A model generated the notes under the pieces. That model was not told the origin of the DNA, searched no databases, and worked only from the letters and a program-made list of their open reading frames with translations. The translations under genes and the position numbers were made by a program. From JAEYLA01 sp035561315 (GTDB lineage Bacteria; Bacillota; Clostridia; Christensenellales; CAG-138): a DNA stretch of 9,113 nucleotides. Every line of letters starts with the position of its first letter. Within the stretch, counting starts at the first letter, position 1. The DNA is taken from positions 1-9,113 of the forward strand of contig DATMXR010000284.1 in assembly GCA_035561315.1 (NCBI GenBank). Reading direction: 5' to 3'. Of the stretch, positions 6,973 to 9,113 are shown in pieces.

Positions 6973-7822
6973 AGCGCGCCTCCTCTTCCTCCATATGCCG
7001 CTTCGCGTCGCAGCCCTTTTGCAGCAGGCTGGATACGGTGTCGCCGTCGTCCTCGCGCAGCGCTTTCGCGTAGCTACTTAGCCTCGCGCACAGCGCCTCG
7101 ACCTCTTCGGCCAGGTATTCGCGGTTTTCCAGAAACAGCTCCGTCCACATATCCACGTTCAACGTGGCGACCCGCGTCATATCCCGGAGGCTCCCCGCGG
7201 AAAATCCGATGTGCCGGGCGGAGGAGGGGCTCTGCGCGTAGGCGCTCGAAAGCACGTGCGCGAGCTGGGACGTATAGGCGATCATATGGTCGTGCTCGTC
7301 CGGCTGCGTCCATTTCAAGAACCCGAAGCCCATGGCACGGAACAGCGCCGCAAGCCTTTCCCTGAGCGCCGCGTCCGGCGTTTCCTCCGGCGTTAAGAGC
7401 ATGGACGCGCCGCGGAACAGGTCCTTGTCCGAATTGAAGTATCCAAAGCGCGCCACGCCCGCCATGGGGTGCCCGCCGATATACGTAAACCCGTGCGCTT
7501 TCGCGAGCGGGGCGATCCCCGCGCACACATTGCGCTTGACGCCGCAGAGGTCTATGACCACCGCCCCGCGTTTGATAAAGTTCGCGTGAGCCTCCACCCA
7601 TTTTACAGCATCCACCGGGTAGAGCGCCACAAATATCCAATCGCAGCCCGCAATCGTTTGCTCCGTCAGCACGCCCGTGAGCACGCTTTCGCGCAGCGCC
7701 GCATCAAGGGTCTCCCCGTCCGCATCCGCGCCGAATATGCTGCAATCCGCATACGCCCGCAGCGCCTTGGCGGCGGAGCCGCCGATCAGCCCCAGGCCCG
7801 CGATCCCAACCGTAAACCCCAT
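6935..7822 (-). CDS. tyrA: Prephenate dehydrogenase
   Basis: This 295-residue NAD(P)-dependent enzyme oxidatively decarboxylates prephenate to 4-hydroxyphenylpyruvate, the tyrosine precursor. Residues 1-165 are a Rossmann fold with GLGLIGGS (9-16), DLCGVKR (91-97) and GGHPMAG (116-122), whose His118 is the catalytic-type histidine. The helical C-terminal half carries the DEHD motif (175-178), SQLAHV (185-190) and FSAGSLRDMTRVA (207-219), which belong to the prephenate-binding region. There is no C-terminal ACT domain, unlike many Bacillus TyrA proteins of about 370 residues, so direct Tyr feedback through ACT is not expected. It begins 3 nt after the aroF stop with only a weak AAAGG upstream, suggesting it depends on ribosomes arriving from aroF. 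Its last 38 nt overlap aroB. Confidence 0.95.
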   Translation of the reverse strand: MGFTVGIAGLGLIGGSAAKALRAYADCSIFGADADGETLDAALRESVLTGVLTEQTIAGCDWIFVALYPVDAVKWVEAHANFIKRGAVVIDLCGVKRNVCAGIAPLAKAHGFTYIGGHPMAGVARFGYFNSDKDLFRGASMLLTPEETPDAALRERLAALFRAMGFGFLKWTQPDEHDHMIAYTSQLAHVLSSAYAQSPSSARHIGFSAGSLRDMTRVATLNVDMWTELFLENREYLAEEVEALCARLSSYAKALREDDGDTVSSLLQKGCDAKRHMEEEEARYADGSHPDIQIL

Positions 7823-7825
7823 GCC

Positions 7826-8833
7826 CTACCAGCCTTTCATCGCTTCGCGGATGCAGGCAATTTTCTGGGAAAGCGCCGCAAATTTCTTGGGCGTTAAGGA
7901 TTGCGCGCCGTCGCACAATGCGTGCGGGGGATCGTTGTGCACCTCTATGATTACGCCGTCCGCGCCCGCCGCGGTCGCCGCCAGCGCCATGGGGGGCACC
8001 AGGTCCCATTTGCCGGTGCCGTGGCTCGGGTCCACGATGACGGGCAGGTGGGAAAGCCCCTTCAATACCGGCACGGCGGAAATGTCCAGCGTGTTCCGGG
8101 TGTAGGTCTCAAACGTGCGGATGCCGCGCTCGCATAATATCACCTGCGCGTTGCCGCCCGCCATCAGGTACTCGGCGCTCATCAAAAGCTCCTCAAACGT
8201 GCTCGAAAGCCCGCGCTTCAACAGGATGGGCTTCCTCAGGCGGCCAAGCTCCTTCAACAGTTCAAAGTTCTGCATGTTGCGCGCGCCCACCTGTATGATA
8301 TCGACTTCGTCGAACACCGGCAGCTGGGAAATATCCATGATCTCCGTCACGATGGGGAGGCCCGTCTCCTTCTTTGCGAGCAGCAGCAGCCGGATACCCT
8401 CCTCGTGCAGCCCCTGGAACGCGTAGGGGGAGGAGCGCGGCTTGAACGCGCCGCCTCTAAGTATGTTTGCGCCCGCTTCCCTGACTTCCTTCGCCACGGT
8501 GACGATCTGCTCCTCGGATTCCACCGAGCAGGGGCCGGCGATAAGCATGTAGCTGCCGCCGCCGATCCTTGCGCCGTTTACGTCCACCACGGTATCGAGC
8601 GGGTGGAAGTGCCTGCTCGCGTTCTTGTACGGCTCCTGCACGCGCTTGACGTCCGCCACGATATCGAGCGCTTTGATCATTTCCATATCCACCTGAGTGG
8701 TGTCCCCCACAAGGCCCAGTATGGTATGCGTTTCGCCGGTGCTCTCATGGATGTCCAGCTTCTTGCTTTTGAGCCAGTTCAAAAGCGGCTTCAATTGGTC
8801 CCGCGTGACGTTGGGCTTGATGATGACGATCAT
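7826..8833 (-). CDS. aroF: 3-deoxy-7-phosphoheptulonate (DAHP) synthase, type I-beta
   Basis: This 335-residue enzyme condenses PEP with erythrose-4-phosphate, the committed first step. Residues 1-67 (MIVIIKPNVT onward) form the ferredoxin-like regulatory domain seen in Thermotoga-type enzymes. Residues 90-335 are the TIM barrel: AGPCSVES (99-106) with metal-ligand Cys102, RGGAFKPRSSPYAFQG (126-141) for PEP binding, QVGARNMQNF (181-190), LLKRG (204-208), DPSHGTG (268-274) with metal-ligand His271, EVHNDPPHALCDGAQS (297-312) with Glu297 and metal-ligand Asp308. The N-terminal domain is the known site of tyrosine control in the Thermotoga enzyme, so Tyr feedback is plausible here. The start has AGAGGG 7 nt upstream. 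It is the first structural gene after the Phe/Tyr attenuator and leads the operon. Confidence 0.97.
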   Translation of the reverse strand: MIVIIKPNVTRDQLKPLLNWLKSKKLDIHESTGETHTILGLVGDTTQVDMEMIKALDIVADVKRVQEPYKNASRHFHPLDTVVDVNGARIGGGSYMLIAGPCSVESEEQIVTVAKEVREAGANILRGGAFKPRSSPYAFQGLHEEGIRLLLLAKKETGLPIVTEIMDISQLPVFDEVDIIQVGARNMQNFELLKELGRLRKPILLKRGLSSTFEELLMSAEYLMAGGNAQVILCERGIRTFETYTRNTLDISAVPVLKGLSHLPVIVDPSHGTGKWDLVPPMALAATAAGADGVIIEVHNDPPHALCDGAQSLTPKKFAALSQKIACIREAMKGW

Positions 8834-8888
8834 GGCGCTTCCCTCTCTATTAAAAAATATTCGGCACTCTTATTGCGTTTATTATGAT
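8834..8888 (-). promoter_or_regulatory. AT-rich 5' spacer and ribosome binding site of aroF
   Basis: These 55 nt lie between the end of the attenuator U-run and the aroF ATG. They are much more AT-rich than the neighbouring genes. AGAGGG at 8846-8841 gives a good ribosome binding site with 7 nt spacing. No strong promoter pair is visible, so expression probably depends on readthrough of the upstream terminator. Confidence 0.6.
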
Positions 8889-8925
8889 AAAAAAAAGCTC
8901 CGCAGCCTTTGCTTAGCTGCGGAGC
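8889..8925 (-). terminator. Intrinsic terminator of the aro leader (attenuator regions 3 and 4)
   Basis: On the minus strand GCTCCGCAGC (8925-8916) and GCTGCGGAGC (8906-8897) form a perfect 10-bp GC-rich stem with a 9-nt loop, immediately followed by eight U residues (8896-8889). One G-U and two A-U pairs can extend the base. It sits between the leader peptide stop and aroF, so it would end transcription before the operon unless prevented. Confidence 0.92.
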
Positions 8926-9027
8926 CTTGCTTACAGTTTACGCGATGCGCACCCTGCCATTGCCTTTATGCAGCCAAACAACAATGAGCCTTGCGAAAGT
9001 AAGCAAAGCCAAAGTAGTAATAGCTGC
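8897..9027 (-). promoter_or_regulatory. Ribosome-mediated transcription attenuator with alternative RNA pairings
   Basis: Three pairings can be drawn by hand. Region 1:2 pairs GCAGCUA (9027-9021, codons 7-9 of the leader peptide) with UGGCUGC (8976-8970), with GCUUUGC (9009-9003) and GCAAGGC (8994-8988) able to stack inside it. Region 2:3, the antiterminator, pairs UUGUUUGGCUGC (8981-8970) with GCAGCUAAGCAA (8920-8909), 12 continuous pairs including two G-U. Region 3:4 is the terminator. Regions 2:3 and 3:4 share 8920-8916 and cannot coexist. A ribosome waiting at the Phe/Tyr codons would cover region 1 and free region 2, allowing readthrough; one reaching the stop codon at 8968-8966 would cover region 2 and allow termination. 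The pairings are seen in the sequence; the switching is inferred from classical trp/phe-type attenuators. Confidence 0.82.
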
Positions 9028-9046
9028 TAAAGTACAGGTTCGGCAT
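8966..9046 (-). CDS. Phe/Tyr-rich leader peptide of the aro operon
   Basis: This is a 26-codon ORF starting at the ATG at 9046-9044 and ending with TAA (8968-8966). AAGGAG (9058-9053) lies 6 nt upstream, an excellent ribosome binding site. Residues 5-17 read YFSSYYYFGFAYF: five Tyr and four Phe in thirteen positions, including three consecutive Tyr. There is no Trp codon. The tail (residues 18-26) has no aromatic residue. Such density of pathway end-product codons, directly before a perfect terminator and the DAHP synthase gene, is the hallmark of a ribosome-mediated attenuator. The peptide itself probably has no function beyond its translation. The same frame is open upstream to the window edge, with another ATG at 9109-9107, but that ATG has no visible ribosome binding site within the window. 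Confidence 0.88.
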   Translation of the reverse strand: MPNLYFSSYYYFGFAYFRKAHCCLAA

Positions 9047-9113
9047 GCGGTTCTCCTTGCGGTATCCCCGGCGGTTTGCCGCTTTTTCCTGCGGCGTCCG
9101 GTTATGCATGCTA
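9047..9113 (-). promoter_or_regulatory. Upstream leader region, probable 5' UTR or promoter-proximal DNA
   Basis: These 67 nt hold the leader-peptide ribosome binding site (9058-9053) and a small inverted repeat (GCGG/CCGC, 9071-9082). The operon promoter should be here or just beyond the right edge. The only -10-like hexamer is CATAAC (9106-9101), which is weak, and its -35 would lie outside the window, so no promoter is called. Confidence 0.35.

Noticed and set aside
8941..8955. AGGGTGCGCATCGCG on the minus strand, resembling the T-box consensus AGGGTGGNACCGCG.
   Set aside because: The essential UGGN tRNA-pairing bulge is missing (UGCG instead), there is no stem I/specifier arrangement, and the upstream space is occupied by the leader peptide. 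A degenerate T-box remnant cannot be excluded, but the attenuator model explains the region better.
9070..9087. Small plus-strand hairpin GCGG-TTTG-CCGC followed by TTTTT, like a terminator pointing right.
   Set aside because: The stem has only four or five pairs and no plus-strand gene precedes it. It is more likely chance in GC-rich DNA.
9101..9106. CATAAC as a -10 hexamer for the operon promoter.
   Set aside because: It matches the consensus at only four of six positions and the corresponding -35 would lie beyond the window edge.
1..9113. Search for insertion sequences, CRISPR repeats, tRNA/rRNA genes, phage or defence modules.
   Set aside because: Nothing of these types could be seen. 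The window is a continuous metabolic operon.

Overview
This window carries a compact, single-direction aromatic amino acid operon. All supported genes lie on the minus strand, so transcription runs from right to left. The eye-estimated GC content is about 60%. The gene order, the type I-beta DAHP synthase with an N-terminal ferredoxin-like domain, the chorismate mutase/prephenate dehydratase/ACT fusion and the strong AGGAGG-type ribosome binding sites suggest a GC-rich member of Clostridia (Bacillota), perhaps a gut lineage. That placement is an inference, since no phylogenetic marker is present.

Region by region in transcription order. Positions 9113-8834 form a leader. It holds a 26-codon leader peptide (9046-8966) with nine Phe/Tyr codons between residues 5 and 17, followed by a strong intrinsic terminator (8925-8889). 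Competing RNA pairings between them make this look like a ribosome-mediated attenuator. The structural genes follow with almost no spacing: aroF (DAHP synthase), tyrA (prephenate dehydrogenase), aroB (3-dehydroquinate synthase), aroA (EPSP synthase), aroC (chorismate synthase), pheA (chorismate mutase-prephenate dehydratase-ACT), and a fused aroE-aroK (shikimate dehydrogenase-shikimate kinase). A 96-residue ORF comes next, translationally coupled to aroE-aroK. It looks like a metallo-beta-lactamase-fold protein that has lost its catalytic middle. An MFS transporter follows and runs off the left edge.

Together the genes encode every step from PEP plus erythrose-4-phosphate to chorismate except 3-dehydroquinate dehydratase (aroD/aroQ), which is absent here. 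They also encode both branches from chorismate, to phenylpyruvate (pheA) and hydroxyphenylpyruvate (tyrA). No tryptophan-branch gene is present and the leader peptide has no Trp codon, so the apparent regulatory signal (Phe and Tyr supply) matches the operon's end products.

The most notable item is the Phe/Tyr leader-peptide attenuator, in which a 7-nt sequence, GCAGCTA, occurs in both region 1 and region 3 and competes for the same partner (region 2). The second is the internally deleted MBL mini-gene kept in frame inside the operon.
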